Positions 43,241-52,565 of a stretch of DNA of 64,000 nt are shown here, one piece after another. The notes below the pieces were generated by a model, which was given only the letters and a program-made list of their open reading frames with translations, did not search any database and was not told where the DNA came from. The stretch comes from Sphingobacterium haloxyli (GTDB taxonomy: Bacteria; Bacteroidota; Bacteroidia; Sphingobacteriales; Sphingobacteriaceae). The first letter of the stretch is position 1; each line of letters begins with the position of its first letter. The stretch is taken from positions 50,880-114,879 of the forward strand of contig NZ_PVBQ01000013.1 in the NCBI RefSeq assembly GCF_002980525.1, in the 5' to 3' direction. The position numbers and the translations under genes were made by a program.

Positions 43241-44439
43241 CTCTTATTAAATACAGTAAGCCGGCTGGTTAACGCAAACATCAGCAAGCCAAAACACGCG
43301 AATACTCCGAACGAATATCGTAAACTAAATACCTCTGCTATATAACCGATAAGTGGCGGGCCCATAAGAAAGCCTAAATAGCTCACGCTGGAGACCATTG
43401 CTAAGGCCACTCCGGAGGAGATGGTTTTGTGCGTTCCTGCAACGGAGTATACAGATGGTATGTTACAAGCAACCCCTAACCCGACGAGCATAAAAGCGAG
43501 TGTACATAGAATAAGTCCGGGGAAAATCACGGCGCTCATCATGCCCACAAACATGAGGATTCCGCTAATCTGTAATGTTCGTTTACGGCCGATTCGACTA
43601 ATGACGGCGTCACCGACAAATCGTCCCAACGCCATGGTGACCATGAAAGAAGCATACCCGAGGGTGGTCCATTTTTCTGGTGCTAACACAATATCATGGA
43701 AATAAACGCCGCTCCAATCAAACATTGCCCCTTCGGTTGCCATACTGCAAAAACCAATGACCCCCAGGGATATTAACAGGCGGTCAGGTTTAAATGAAAA
43801 AGACTTTTTTTCAGACGAACTCGTAATGTCCTGTACGAGATAAGCCCTATTTAGAAATATATTGATGAGCATTAGGCCCATAACAATATAGAAGTGGGTT
43901 TGGGTCGATAGATCAATATTAAAAGAAATCAGACCAATTATAGCACCTGTAAAACCGGCGATACTCCAGGAGCCATGAAAGGATGACATGATGGATTTCT
44001 GATAAAGACGTTCAGCTAGTACGCCCTGCGTGTTGACGGAGATATTACATATATTACCAACCACGCCGAAAAGCAAGAGCGTACCCCCTAGTTGCCAAGC
44101 GTTTGATGCAAAAGGGATGCTACATAGCACCATTAAATAGAGAACTGCCGCAATGGGCATAATACGGTGACTTCCGTATTTGCTAACAAGCCTTCCCGAA
44201 ATGGGCATCGTCAACAATTGACCGATAGGCAACGCTAGCAAGACCGTGCCTAATTGTGCTTCCGTTAGTTGTAATTGAGACTTTATCACGGGAATACGAC
44301 TTGCCCAGCTAGCGAACGCCAATCCTTGTCCGAAATAGAATAATGAAACAGCTAAGCGTATTCGTTGCTTGTTCCCATACATTGCGGTGTTTTGCGTATT
44401 TGTTGACGAGTCCATGGGCACATCCTGATTTTGAGGCAA
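43237..44439 (-). CDS. MFS transporter, YbjJ/FucP-like
   Basis: This 400-residue protein with about 12 membrane helices belongs to the major-facilitator group of E. coli YbjJ (FYFGQGLAFASWASRIPVIK, GTVLLALPIGQLLTMPISGRL, SSFHGSWSIAGFTGA). Substrate is unknown; related proteins are annotated as sugar or drug transporters. It converges on the LacI gene and is expressed from the opposite side, so membership in the pectin regulon is not implied. An alternative start at the Met before YGNKQRIRL would shorten the hydrophilic N-terminus by about 19 residues. Confidence 0.85.
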   Translation of the reverse strand: MPQNQDVPMDSSTNTQNTAMYGNKQRIRLAVSLFYFGQGLAFASWASRIPVIKSQLQLTEAQLGTVLLALPIGQLLTMPISGRLVSKYGSHRIMPIAAVLYLMVLCSIPFASNAWQLGGTLLLFGVVGNICNISVNTQGVLAERLYQKSIMSSFHGSWSIAGFTGAIIGLISFNIDLSTQTHFYIVMGLMLINIFLNRAYLVQDITSSSEKKSFSFKPDRLLISLGVIGFCSMATEGAMFDWSGVYFHDIVLAPEKWTTLGYASFMVTMALGRFVGDAVISRIGRKRTLQISGILMFVGMMSAVIFPGLILCTLAFMLVGLGVACNIPSVYSVAGTHKTISSGVALAMVSSVSYLGFLMGPPLIGYIAEVFSLRYSFGVFACFGLLMFALTSRLTVFNKS

Positions 44440-44531
44440 AAGTACGCTAAATTTTACGCATTAAATAATTAGTGGATACGTTGGATTGGAAGATGCCAAA
44501 TTTTAGAGACCCGTTAAAAACCGAGAAATTG

Positions 44532-44562
44532 TTGGTATTTAGCAGAAGACCGCTTACATTTG
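44532..44562 (+). promoter_or_regulatory. Promoter of tRNA-Lys
   Basis: TTG (44532-44534), 20 bases, then TACATTTG (44555-44562) match the Bacteroidota consensus exactly. Transcription should start within a few bases of the tRNA 5' end at 44571. Confidence 0.7.
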
Positions 44563-44570
44563 TGTTAGCC

Positions 44571-44643
44571 GACTCCGTAGCTCAGTTGGTAGAGCAACTG
44601 ACTCTTAATCAGTGGGTCGAGAGTTCGAGCCTCTCCGGGGTCA
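44571..44643 (+). tRNA. tRNA-Lys (anticodon CUU)
   Basis: The 73-base cloverleaf folds cleanly. The acceptor stem GACTCCG pairs with CGGGGTC (one G-U), the D-arm is GCTCAGTTGGTAGAGC, and the anticodon stem-loop ACTGA-CTCTTAA-TCAGT has anticodon CTT. The T-arm is GAGAG-TTCGAGC-CTCTC. The discriminator base is A, and CCA is not encoded. A hairpin terminator follows 7 bases later. Confidence 0.97.
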
Positions 44644-44649
44644 CTTCTT

Positions 44650-44687
44650 GGGACAAGTCTAAAAATGATAGACTTGTCCCATTTTTT
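44650..44687 (+). terminator. Terminator after tRNA-Lys
   Basis: GGGACAAGTCT and AGACTTGTCCC form a perfect 11-bp stem around a 9-base loop, followed by ATTTTTTG. Confidence 0.9.
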
Positions 44688-44717
44688 GCGCTGTACGTGG
44701 GATTATCTAGTTCTATT

Positions 44718-44737
44718 TTTTAATCATTTGATTAAAA
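44718..44737. promoter_or_regulatory. TetR operator 1, upstream of the tetR gene
   Basis: TTTTAATCAT and TTGATTAAAA form a 20-base inverted repeat with only the centre unpaired. The core TTAATCA-NN-TGATTAA recurs at 45420, right before the efflux genes. Position 59 bases before the TetR ATG suggests autoregulation. Confidence 0.7.
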
Positions 44738-44795
44738 TGTTTGGTTAATTGAAGCATTAGTTTTTATATTTGTTGCTTTAAAGCATATTGGCTAA

Positions 44796-45398
44796 ATGAC
44801 GAAAAGCAAAGAAGCAAAGCGTTTAGATACGTCTACAGAGGAGAAAATCATACAAGCAGCGAGTAAGGTGTTTACACAAAAAGGCTATGTAGCGACGCGT
44901 ACACGCGATATTGCGGAAGAAGCTGGCATTAATCTAGCTTTGCTCAACTATTATTTCCGCAGTAAAGAAAAATTGTTCCAGTTGATTATGGCAGAGAAAC
45001 TGCAGTTGTTATTTAGCGTGATCTTACCCATCGTCAACAACGATGATCTAACATTGGAAGAAAAGATGGAGACCCTCGTCGAAAACTATATCACTTTGTT
45101 AGTTGATAACCCCGATTTGCCCCTATTTGTTTTAGGAGAGATAAAGGCAAATCCGGAAGGCTTTAAAGACAGATTACAGGTTAGGAAGCTACTGCAACAT
45201 TCTTCTTTTATCCGCCAATTGCGAGAGAGAAGACCAGACGTGGAACCTGTACAGTTTATTGTATCGTTGCTCGGAATGACAGTTTTCCCTTTCATAGCAA
45301 AACAAATTCTATTTGCAGATGATAAAATTTTTAAAATACAGATGGAAGCAAGAAAAATATTAATAGCTAAGTGGGCAAAAATGATGCTGGAAACATAA
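44796..45398 (+). CDS. TetR-family repressor of the efflux operon (CecR-like)
   Basis: This 200-residue regulator has an N-terminal TetR HTH (about 15-60: IIQAASKVFTQKGYVATRTRDIAEEAGINLALLNYYFRSKEKLF) and a helical ligand-binding C-terminal domain. Gene order (TetR, TolC, HlyD, two ABC ATPases, two ABC-2 permeases) matches E. coli cecR(ybiH)-ybhG-ybhF-ybhS-ybhR, whose repressor responds to antibiotics such as cefoperazone and chloramphenicol. The ligand here is not known. Identical palindromes before this gene and before the TolC gene are the likely binding sites. Confidence 0.88.
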   Translation: MTKSKEAKRLDTSTEEKIIQAASKVFTQKGYVATRTRDIAEEAGINLALLNYYFRSKEKLFQLIMAEKLQLLFSVILPIVNNDDLTLEEKMETLVENYITLLVDNPDLPLFVLGEIKANPEGFKDRLQVRKLLQHSSFIRQLRERRPDVEPVQFIVSLLGMTVFPFIAKQILFADDKIFKIQMEARKILIAKWAKMMLET

Positions 45399-45419
45399 AG
45401 TGTTTTTTTTGTGCTGCCG

Positions 45420-45435
45420 TTAATCAAGTGATTAA
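45420..45435. promoter_or_regulatory. TetR operator 2, upstream of the efflux operon
   Basis: TTAATCA-AG-TGATTAA is a perfect 7-bp inverted repeat around 2 bases, lying 18 bases before the TolC-type ATG. It repeats the core of the 44718 site. Confidence 0.72.
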
Positions 45436-45453
45436 AACAAAATAATTAAAATA

Positions 45454-46737
45454 ATGATTAGAATAGTATTTACACGGATATTAACTGTTATAGGCTGCTG
45501 GTTAATAACAAATAACTACACCTATGCGCAGTTATCTCGATCATTAAACCTTGACGTTTGCTATCAACTCGCAGAAAACAATTACCCTTTGGTAAAACAA
45601 TATGCTCTGTTAGACAAAACAAAAGAATATTCCTTGACCAACGCTTCAAAAGGCTACCTACCACAGATAAATGTAGGAGGACAAGCGAGTTATCAATCGG
45701 ACGTAACACAAATACCAATATCTCTTCCTAACATCGATGTCCCTTCTATGAGCAAAGACCAGTACAAATTATATGGAGAAGTATCGCAACCGCTTACGGA
45801 TTTGTTTATGGTAAAACACCAAAAGGAACTTGTTTACGCTAATGCGGCTGTGGAAGAACAAAAAGTAGAAGTGGAATTGTACAAACTGAAAGAACGTATC
45901 AACCAATTCTACTTTGGAATCCTATTAATTGATGCTCAGATAGCCCAGGTTGAACTCTTAAAAAAGGACATCCGTTCCGGGATGAACAGAAACGACGTCG
46001 CTATTGCTAATGGAATTGCTTTAAAAAGTAGTAGTGATGTACTTGCAGCGGAGTTATTGAAAGCAGACCAGCGTACCATTGAGTTGAAAGCCACGCGGAA
46101 AGGTTATGCCGATATGCTTTCCCTCTTCATCAATCGTACCATTGATGAACACACAATATTGGAAAAGCCATTTACAGCAACTGCTCTAATGACGGAAATC
46201 AACCGTCCGGAATTAAAATTATTTGAAACACAGAAGAAAACCTTTGACGTGCACAACAAACTGATAAACAACAGGGTTTTGCCACACTTTAGTCTTTTCT
46301 TTCAGGGAGGGTATGGCAGACCTGGGCTAAACATGTTGAACAATAATTTTGATTTGTATTATATCGGAGGTGTTCGCCTTACGTGGAACATCTCCAGCTT
46401 CTATACACAGAAACAAGAAAAGCAATTGCTGGATCTAAGTCAAAACGCGTTGGAAGTGCAAAAAGAAACGTTTCTATTCAATACTAACCTTACATTAAAA
46501 CAACAGGATAGTGAAATAGCGAAACTGGAAGAACTGATACAAACAGATCGGGATATTGTTCAATTAAGGAAGAATGTAAAGCTATCTGCACAAAACCAGT
46601 TGGCGTACGGCACAACGACTACAAACGATTACCTCACATATATCAACGCAGAAGACCAGGCAAAGCAAAATATGATTGTCCACGAAATACAGCTTTTGAT
46701 GGCACAGTATAATTTTAAAACAACATCAGGGAATTAA
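45454..46737 (+). CDS. TolC-like outer-membrane efflux protein
   Basis: This 427-residue OMF-family protein has a signal peptide (about 1-25, ending TYAQ). It is made of two repeats of long coiled-coil helices plus short beta hairpins (DVCYQLAENNYPLVKQ, YKLYGEVSQPL, FFQGGYGRPG, LTWNISSFYT, TTTNDYLTYINAEDQ). It should form the outer-membrane exit duct of the ABC pump encoded downstream. E. coli's ybh operon lacks its own TolC, whereas this one encodes it as the first structural gene. Confidence 0.9.
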   Translation: MIRIVFTRILTVIGCWLITNNYTYAQLSRSLNLDVCYQLAENNYPLVKQYALLDKTKEYSLTNASKGYLPQINVGGQASYQSDVTQIPISLPNIDVPSMSKDQYKLYGEVSQPLTDLFMVKHQKELVYANAAVEEQKVEVELYKLKERINQFYFGILLIDAQIAQVELLKKDIRSGMNRNDVAIANGIALKSSSDVLAAELLKADQRTIELKATRKGYADMLSLFINRTIDEHTILEKPFTATALMTEINRPELKLFETQKKTFDVHNKLINNRVLPHFSLFFQGGYGRPGLNMLNNNFDLYYIGGVRLTWNISSFYTQKQEKQLLDLSQNALEVQKETFLFNTNLTLKQQDSEIAKLEELIQTDRDIVQLRKNVKLSAQNQLAYGTTTTNDYLTYINAEDQAKQNMIVHEIQLLMAQYNFKTTSGN

Positions 46738-46748
46738 AATAGACAACC

Positions 46749-47693
46749 ATGAATACAGCACCAGAAAATCGCTTTTTTTTATCTAAAATTATGATAATAA
46801 TTGTTTTATCAGCGTGTAACACCAATCGACATTCTTTTGATGCATCGGGTTCGTTTGAAGCCGAAGAAACGATTATATCAGCCGAGGCGCAAGGCATGTT
46901 AAAAGTCTTTGATATAAAGGAAGGACAAACTCTACAGGCCGGGGAACAAATTGGTTATGTTGACAGCGTGCAGCTGCATTTAAAGAAGAGACAATTGGAG
47001 GCGCAGGTACGCGCATTAACCGGAAAGAAACCGAACATCCCAGTTCAGCTATCTGTCCTGGAGGAGCAATTAAGAACTGCTGAAAAAGAGAAGGCCCGAA
47101 TAAGTAAACTGGTAAAAGGTGATGCAGCAACACCCAAGCAGCTAGACGATATGAACGCGCAAATTGAAGTACTGAAAAAGCAAATTGAAGCGCAGAAATC
47201 ATCATTAAGCATCTCTAGCGAAGGTATTAGCAAAGACGCTATTCCGTTGCAGATACAGATTGAACAATTAGAAGATCAACTAAGCAAATGCCATATTGTA
47301 AATCCTATAGCGGGAACAGTATTAACCAAATATGCCGAAGCCAATGAGATGGCTACTGTGGGGAAACCGTTATACAAAATTGCCGATCTATCCAATATCA
47401 TCTTGCGCGCTTATATTACAGGGAATCAGTTATCCCAAATCAAGCTCAACCAAAAGGTAAGCGTAAACACCGATGATGGCAACGGGGGATATAAGGAAAC
47501 AACGGGAATAATAACTTGGATAAGTGACAAAGCAGAGTTTACGCCAAAAACTATCCAAACGAAAGACGAAAGGGCAAACATGGTATACGCGATAAGAGTG
47601 AAGGTTAAGAATGATGGGACGTACAAAATAGGCATGTACGGTGAAATTTTGTTCAATGGAGAAGAGGAAAAAGAAAGCGGAAATGATGATTAA
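46749..47693 (+). CDS. HlyD-family periplasmic adaptor lipoprotein
   Basis: This 314-residue membrane-fusion protein has a lipobox (IIVLSACNTN). The biotinyl-lipoyl half-motifs (ISAEAQGMLKVFDIKEGQTLQAGEQIGYVDS), a coiled-coil hairpin of about 100 residues and a beta-barrel domain (VNPIAGTVLTKYAEANEMATVGKPLYKIADL) follow. It corresponds to E. coli YbhG and should bridge the ABC permeases and the TolC-like duct. It starts 11 bases after the TolC stop. Confidence 0.9.
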   Translation: MNTAPENRFFLSKIMIIIVLSACNTNRHSFDASGSFEAEETIISAEAQGMLKVFDIKEGQTLQAGEQIGYVDSVQLHLKKRQLEAQVRALTGKKPNIPVQLSVLEEQLRTAEKEKARISKLVKGDAATPKQLDDMNAQIEVLKKQIEAQKSSLSISSEGISKDAIPLQIQIEQLEDQLSKCHIVNPIAGTVLTKYAEANEMATVGKPLYKIADLSNIILRAYITGNQLSQIKLNQKVSVNTDDGNGGYKETTGIITWISDKAEFTPKTIQTKDERANMVYAIRVKVKNDGTYKIGMYGEILFNGEEEKESGNDD

Positions 47694-47698
47694 CTATA

Positions 47699-48616
47699 AT
47701 GAAAGACGTTGTTTTAAATAATATCTCCAAGACTTACGATAGCGGAATGGTGCAGGCGGTAAGTGACGTGTCATTTCACGTAAACAAAGGCGAATTGTTC
47801 GGGTTGATTGGGCCTGATGGCGCAGGTAAGACAAGCATTTTCCGCATCCTCACCACCTTACTTTTACCGGATGGGGGCTCAGCTTCAGTAAATGGTTCTG
47901 ATGTGGTAGAAGATTATATGACTATTCGTAAAAACGTAGGCTACATGCCCGGCAAATTCTCTTTGTATCAAGATTTAACAGTACAGGAAAACCTGAACTT
48001 TTTTGCAACGATATTCAATACCAGCGTAAAAGAAAATTATGATCTTATCAAGGATATATATATACAGTTAGCGCCCTTTAAGGATCGGAGGGCAGGAAAA
48101 CTTTCTGGGGGTATGAAACAGAAATTAGCTTTATGCTGTGCACTAATACATCGCCCGACGGTACTCTTTCTCGATGAACCGACCACAGGTGTGGATGTTG
48201 TCTCCAGAAAAGAATTCTGGGAGATGCTGAAACGTCTGAAACAGCAAGGGATTACCATACTGGTTTCCACCCCATATATGGATGAAGCCACGCTTTGCGA
48301 ACGGATTGCCCTGATACAGAATGGCAGCATCATGTCAATCGATACGCCTAAAAACATCATAGCGCAATTCCCGAACCATCTCTTTGCTGTGAGGAGCGAT
48401 AATATGGGAAACCTGCTGAAGGATTTAAGAAAGGCTAAAATAATAAAAAGCTGTAATGCGTTTGGCGCATACCACCATGTGACATTCCACGACGACAGTC
48501 CGGAGATGAAAGAAAAGCTTATGCGTGTTTTGGAAGAAAAAAAACATACGAATATAGAATTAAAGCCGGTCACGCCAACCATTGAAGATTGCTTTATTTA
48601 TTTGATGGAGAACTAG
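47699..48616 (+). CDS. ABC transporter ATPase, first half (YbhF-N-like)
   Basis: This 305-residue ATPase has Walker A GPDGAGKTS, signature LSGGMKQKLAL and Walker B VLFLDEPTTGVD. The switch (H-loop) His is replaced: the segment reads VSTPYMDEA instead of VSTHYMDEA. It corresponds to the first ATPase domain of E. coli YbhF, which is fused to the second there but encoded separately here. It should pair with the next gene's product. Confidence 0.92.
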   Translation: MKDVVLNNISKTYDSGMVQAVSDVSFHVNKGELFGLIGPDGAGKTSIFRILTTLLLPDGGSASVNGSDVVEDYMTIRKNVGYMPGKFSLYQDLTVQENLNFFATIFNTSVKENYDLIKDIYIQLAPFKDRRAGKLSGGMKQKLALCCALIHRPTVLFLDEPTTGVDVVSRKEFWEMLKRLKQQGITILVSTPYMDEATLCERIALIQNGSIMSIDTPKNIIAQFPNHLFAVRSDNMGNLLKDLRKAKIIKSCNAFGAYHHVTFHDDSPEMKEKLMRVLEEKKHTNIELKPVTPTIEDCFIYLMEN

Positions 48617-48618
48617 GA

Positions 48619-49356
48619 ATGGATACTGTAATACACACCAATAAACTCACGAAACGATTTGGCGATTTTGTTGCCGCCAATGAGATCACCTTCGATGTGT
48701 ACCGGGGTGAAATATTTGGTTTTCTTGGCGCGAATGGTGCCGGAAAAACAACGGCTATGCGCATGTTATGCGGCTTATCCACACCTTCATCGGGAACGGC
48801 TACCATTGCCGGATTCGATATTTACAAACACGCTGAGGAAATCAAAAAGAACATTGGCTATATGAGTCAGAAATTCTCGCTGTATGAAGATTTAACCGTG
48901 CTGGAAAATATCCGATTTTTTGGTGGTATCTATGGTTTATCGGACAGACAATTAAAAGAAAAGAGTGAACAGCTTATAGAAACACTAGGTATGAAAAGCG
49001 AGGGCAAAAAGATGGTGGGTTCATTGCCGCTGGGTTGGAAGCAAAAGCTATCCTTCTCGGTAGCTATTCTTCATGAACCCAAAATCGTTTTCCTCGATGA
49101 ACCCACGGGAGGTGTTGATCCGGTAACCAGACGTCAGTTTTGGGATTTGATATATGAAGCGGTTGACAATGGGATCACTGTTTTCGTGACCACGCATTAT
49201 ATGGACGAAGCTGAATATTGTAATCGTATTTCGATGATGGTGGACGGTGAAATAAAAGCACTCGATACACCGGCAAAATTGAAACAACGATATTCCGTCA
49301 CATCGATGGACGAGGTTTTTTATGAATTAGCTAGAGGAGCAAAAAGGAGCGAATAA
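48619..49356 (+). CDS. ABC transporter ATPase, second half (YbhF-C-like)
   Basis: This 245-residue ATPase is started at MDTVIHTNKL (48619), preceded by AGGA and 2 bases after the previous stop; the in-frame extension upstream would overlap it. Walker A is GANGAGKTT, Walker B IVFLDEPTGGVD, and the H-loop His is present (VTTHYMDEA). The ABC signature is degenerate: LPLGWKQKL instead of LSGGQ. Its intact catalytic half-site would work with the intact signature of the first ATPase. Confidence 0.92.
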   Translation: MDTVIHTNKLTKRFGDFVAANEITFDVYRGEIFGFLGANGAGKTTAMRMLCGLSTPSSGTATIAGFDIYKHAEEIKKNIGYMSQKFSLYEDLTVLENIRFFGGIYGLSDRQLKEKSEQLIETLGMKSEGKKMVGSLPLGWKQKLSFSVAILHEPKIVFLDEPTGGVDPVTRRQFWDLIYEAVDNGITVFVTTHYMDEAEYCNRISMMVDGEIKALDTPAKLKQRYSVTSMDEVFYELARGAKRSE

Positions 49357-50462
49357 TGAATAACATTTCCACTTTTATACGAAAGGAGTTTCTGCATGTT
49401 TTTCGCGACCGGAAAACCCTATTGATGCTGTTTGGTCTACCCATAGTGCAGATTATTTTATTTGGTTTTGCATTGACTAATGAAATTAAAAATGCAAAAA
49501 TTGTTGTCTGCGACTATGCAAAAGATGCTGCTTCACAGCAGATTATAGAAAAGCTAAAAGCAAGCGAACAGTTTGAAATTCAAAATACACTATTAGGCCA
49601 TAAACAAATAGAAGCAACCTTTAAAGAAGGGCAAATAAAAATGGCGGTTGTTTTTCCTGCTAATTTCAACAACGACTTATTGCATAAGAATAAGGCGCAG
49701 GTGCAGTTAATCACAGATGCATCCGATCCTAACACAGCAACGACAATCAGTGGATACGCTAGTCAAATCATCATGGATTATCGGAACGAACTGATGCTAT
49801 TGCAAGATCTACCCTACCAGATTAATACAGAGATGAGGATGATTTATAACCCAGAACTGAAGGCCGCTGTAAATTTTGTTCCGGGGGTAATGTCGTTGAT
49901 TTTATTACTCGTCTGTGTATTGATGACTTCCGTCGCTATCGTAAAAGAAAAGGAAATGGGAACAATGGAGGTATTGTTGGTCTCGCCGTTTAATCCTTTT
50001 TTGGTTATTGTGTCTAAAGCAGTACCCTATCTTGCCGTATCCCTGATTAACTTAACGGTCATTTTGTTGCTGAGTGTTTTTGTGTTGGGAATGCCGATTA
50101 ATGGTAGTGTTTTATTACTATACGCGGTGAGTACGTTATTTATCATTACAGCACTTTCCCTAGGATTGCTGATTTCGAATAGCACGGCTTCGCAACAGGC
50201 AGCCATGTTGATTTCGCTGATGGGTATGTTGGTCCCGTCCATTCTATTTACAGGCTTTATGTTTCCATTAGAAAATATGCCGTATCCCCTACAGCTTGTA
50301 TCCCATATCATTCCTGCCAAATGGTATTATATTATCGTTAAATCTATTATGGTGAAAGGGTTAGGTTTCTCGGCAATATGGAAAGAAACACTGGTTTTAT
50401 TCGGGATGACACTCCTGTTACTGGTCGTTAATATCAAAAAATTTAAAATCCGTTTGACATGA
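49356..50462 (+). CDS. ABC-2 type permease 1 (YbhS-like)
   Basis: This 368-residue membrane protein has one N-terminal helix (LLMLFGLPIVQIILFGFAL), a periplasmic domain of about 140 residues, then five helices (VPGVMSLILLLVCVLMTSVA, with the coupling block KEKEMGTMEVLLVSPF). This is the ABC-2 exporter layout. Start overlaps the ATPase stop by one base (TAATG), and its end overlaps the next permease by 4 bases. The two permeases probably form a heterodimer. Confidence 0.9.
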   Translation: MNNISTFIRKEFLHVFRDRKTLLMLFGLPIVQIILFGFALTNEIKNAKIVVCDYAKDAASQQIIEKLKASEQFEIQNTLLGHKQIEATFKEGQIKMAVVFPANFNNDLLHKNKAQVQLITDASDPNTATTISGYASQIIMDYRNELMLLQDLPYQINTEMRMIYNPELKAAVNFVPGVMSLILLLVCVLMTSVAIVKEKEMGTMEVLLVSPFNPFLVIVSKAVPYLAVSLINLTVILLLSVFVLGMPINGSVLLLYAVSTLFIITALSLGLLISNSTASQQAAMLISLMGMLVPSILFTGFMFPLENMPYPLQLVSHIIPAKWYYIIVKSIMVKGLGFSAIWKETLVLFGMTLLLLVVNIKKFKIRLT

Positions 50463-51580
50463 GAACGCTGAAATTTTTGTTGCGGAAAGAATTTAAGCAG
50501 ATATTTCGCAATAAAGCTTTATTACCTATGCTGTTTGTCGTGCCTATCATGCAATTGCTTATTCTTCCGTTGGCTGCAGATTATGAAGTAAAGAATATCA
50601 ACATTACGATTGTTGACCAAGACCATTCGGCCTATTCGCAAAAGTTGATTTCAAAAATAATGGCATCCGGATATTTCAGGCTGGCAAGTTATGCAACGGG
50701 GTTTAACGATGCATTTGATGATGTTGAAAATGACCGATCCGACTTGATATTAGAAATACCACAAGGTTTTGAACGTAACCTTATCCGGGAAAATGAACAA
50801 CAGCTATATACGGCCGTTAATTCTATTAACGGTGTAAAAGCTAATCTTGGGGGCACATATTTGAATCGCATCATCGCCGATTATAACGCAGACGTTCGGG
50901 TCGAATGGGTACAGATGCCGAAATTCAACGGCCTTCCGACTATTGAAATCGTTTCGTCCAATTGGTTTAATCCTACGATGAACTATCGTTTTTATATGGT
51001 TCCTGGTATTCTCGCTTTGTTGGTCACTATGATCGGAGCATATATGTGCGCGCTTAATATTGTTAAGGAAAAAGAAAAGGGCACAATTGAACAAATAAAT
51101 GTGACACCAATCAAAAAGTATCAATTTATTTTGGGAAAACTTATACCTTTCTGGGTTATCGGCATCGTGGTATTCAGTATGGGGCTGTTTGGGATCGGAT
51201 GGCTGGTTTATGGCATCGTGCCCATTGGGAACCTGCTCCTGCTATATGCATATCTTTTGGTATATTTGATGGCCATATTAGGTTTGGGACTGTTGATTTC
51301 CACGTATGCGGAGACCCAACAACAGGCAATGTCGATAGCTTTTTTCTTTATGATGATTTTTATCTTGATGAGTGGATTGTTTACGCCTATTGATGGCATG
51401 CCCCAATGGGCTTATATAATGACGCAATTCAGCCCTATAACCTATTTTATAAAGGTCATGCGGATGATTGTGTTGAAAGGAAGTACATTTTCCGATATAA
51501 AAAGCCATTTTTTAATCATGATAGGTTTTGCAGTATCCCTTAACGGGTGGGCGATTTATAACTATAAAAAGACCAGCTAA
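50459..51580 (+). CDS. ABC-2 type permease 2 (YbhR-like)
   Basis: This 373-residue paralogue of the preceding gene has the same plan: a first helix (LLPMLFVVPIMQLLILPLAA), a periplasmic domain, and five C-terminal helices with KEKEKGTIEQINVTPI. It completes the six-gene efflux operon. The following Ada-like gene begins 118 bases later and may be separately transcribed. Confidence 0.9.
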   Translation: MRTLKFLLRKEFKQIFRNKALLPMLFVVPIMQLLILPLAADYEVKNINITIVDQDHSAYSQKLISKIMASGYFRLASYATGFNDAFDDVENDRSDLILEIPQGFERNLIRENEQQLYTAVNSINGVKANLGGTYLNRIIADYNADVRVEWVQMPKFNGLPTIEIVSSNWFNPTMNYRFYMVPGILALLVTMIGAYMCALNIVKEKEKGTIEQINVTPIKKYQFILGKLIPFWVIGIVVFSMGLFGIGWLVYGIVPIGNLLLLYAYLLVYLMAILGLGLLISTYAETQQQAMSIAFFFMMIFILMSGLFTPIDGMPQWAYIMTQFSPITYFIKVMRMIVLKGSTFSDIKSHFLIMIGFAVSLNGWAIYNYKKTS

Positions 51581-51698
51581 TCGCAGTATTGTCTTTTACA
51601 TTACAAGCACGGTTATCTTGTTGGAAGTATATCGCATATTTCGGATTTTACCCTTGCGAAATATTGTAGATTTTTGTAGAATAAGCGATCAGAAAAAG

Positions 51699-52565
51699 AT
51701 GGAAACACAGACAACTATGAATTATAATCGTATAGCAAAAGCCATTGATTATATTAAGGCACATTTTAAGGAACAGCCCAATCTGGATGATGTAGCGGAG
51801 AACATAAGTTTAAGTCCGGCACACTTTCAACGGATGTTTACCGAATGGGCAGGAACAAGTCCGAAAAGATTTTTGCAGTACATCTCTCTAGAACATGCCA
51901 AGAAGATGCTAAAAGAGGAACGGGCAACACTGTTTGACACCACTTTTGAGACAGGACTTTCCAGCACGAGTCGTCTCCATGATCTGTTTGTAAACATCGA
52001 AGGAATGACACCGGCAGAATATAAAAACGGAGGTAAAAACTTAGGGATCAATTATAGCTTTGCCGAAAGCCCTTTTGGTACGTTGATCACTGCTGCCACC
52101 GAGAAAGGTGTCTGCTATATGGCCTTTGAAGACGATGAGAAAAAAGCTTTGTCCAATTTAAGAGCAAAATTTCCGAATGCTACATTCCGAAGAAAATTAG
52201 ATTTACTACAGCAAAATGCATTGTTTATTTTTCAAAATGATTGGAGCAAGCTCAGTGAGATTAAATTACATCTAAGGGGTACCGATTTTCAACTGAAAGT
52301 ATGGGAAAGTCTATTAAAAATTCCCATGGGTAAATTGTCTACCTATGGTTATATCGCCGAACAAATAGGCAGTCCGAAAGCTTTCCGTGCCGTGGGAACG
52401 GCTATCGGAAGTAATCCAGTTGCTTTCTTGATCCCTTGTCATCGTGTCATTCAGTCATCCGGCATATTTGGCGGATATATGTGGGGATCGACGAGAAAAA
52501 CAGCCATTATTGGCTGGGAAAGAGCAAAAGTATGCACAGAAAACACAAGGCATGGACTTATTTAA
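51699..52565 (+). CDS. ada: AraC-methylguanine methyltransferase fusion (Ada-like, without AdaA domain)
   Basis: This 288-residue protein (start METQTTMNYN chosen; a longer frame from 51528 overlaps the permease and adds no domain) has an AraC HTH pair (about 10-105: LDDVAENISLSPAHFQRMF, GMTPAEYKNGG). It continues into an O6-alkylguanine-DNA methyltransferase with acceptor Cys247 in PCHRVI and upstream TYGYIAEQIGSPKAFRAVGTA. It repairs O6-methylguanine by transferring the methyl group to its own Cys. The N-terminal Cys-zinc domain through which E. coli Ada senses methylphosphotriesters is absent. It overlaps alkB by 14 bases. Confidence 0.9.
   Translation: METQTTMNYNRIAKAIDYIKAHFKEQPNLDDVAENISLSPAHFQRMFTEWAGTSPKRFLQYISLEHAKKMLKEERATLFDTTFETGLSSTSRLHDLFVNIEGMTPAEYKNGGKNLGINYSFAESPFGTLITAATEKGVCYMAFEDDEKKALSNLRAKFPNATFRRKLDLLQQNALFIFQNDWSKLSEIKLHLRGTDFQLKVWESLLKIPMGKLSTYGYIAEQIGSPKAFRAVGTAIGSNPVAFLIPCHRVIQSSGIFGGYMWGSTRKTAIIGWERAKVCTENTRHGLI

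Noticed and set aside
44472..44723. 83-codon plus-strand frame
   Set aside because: It runs through the tRNA-Lys gene and its terminator, so it is not a protein gene.
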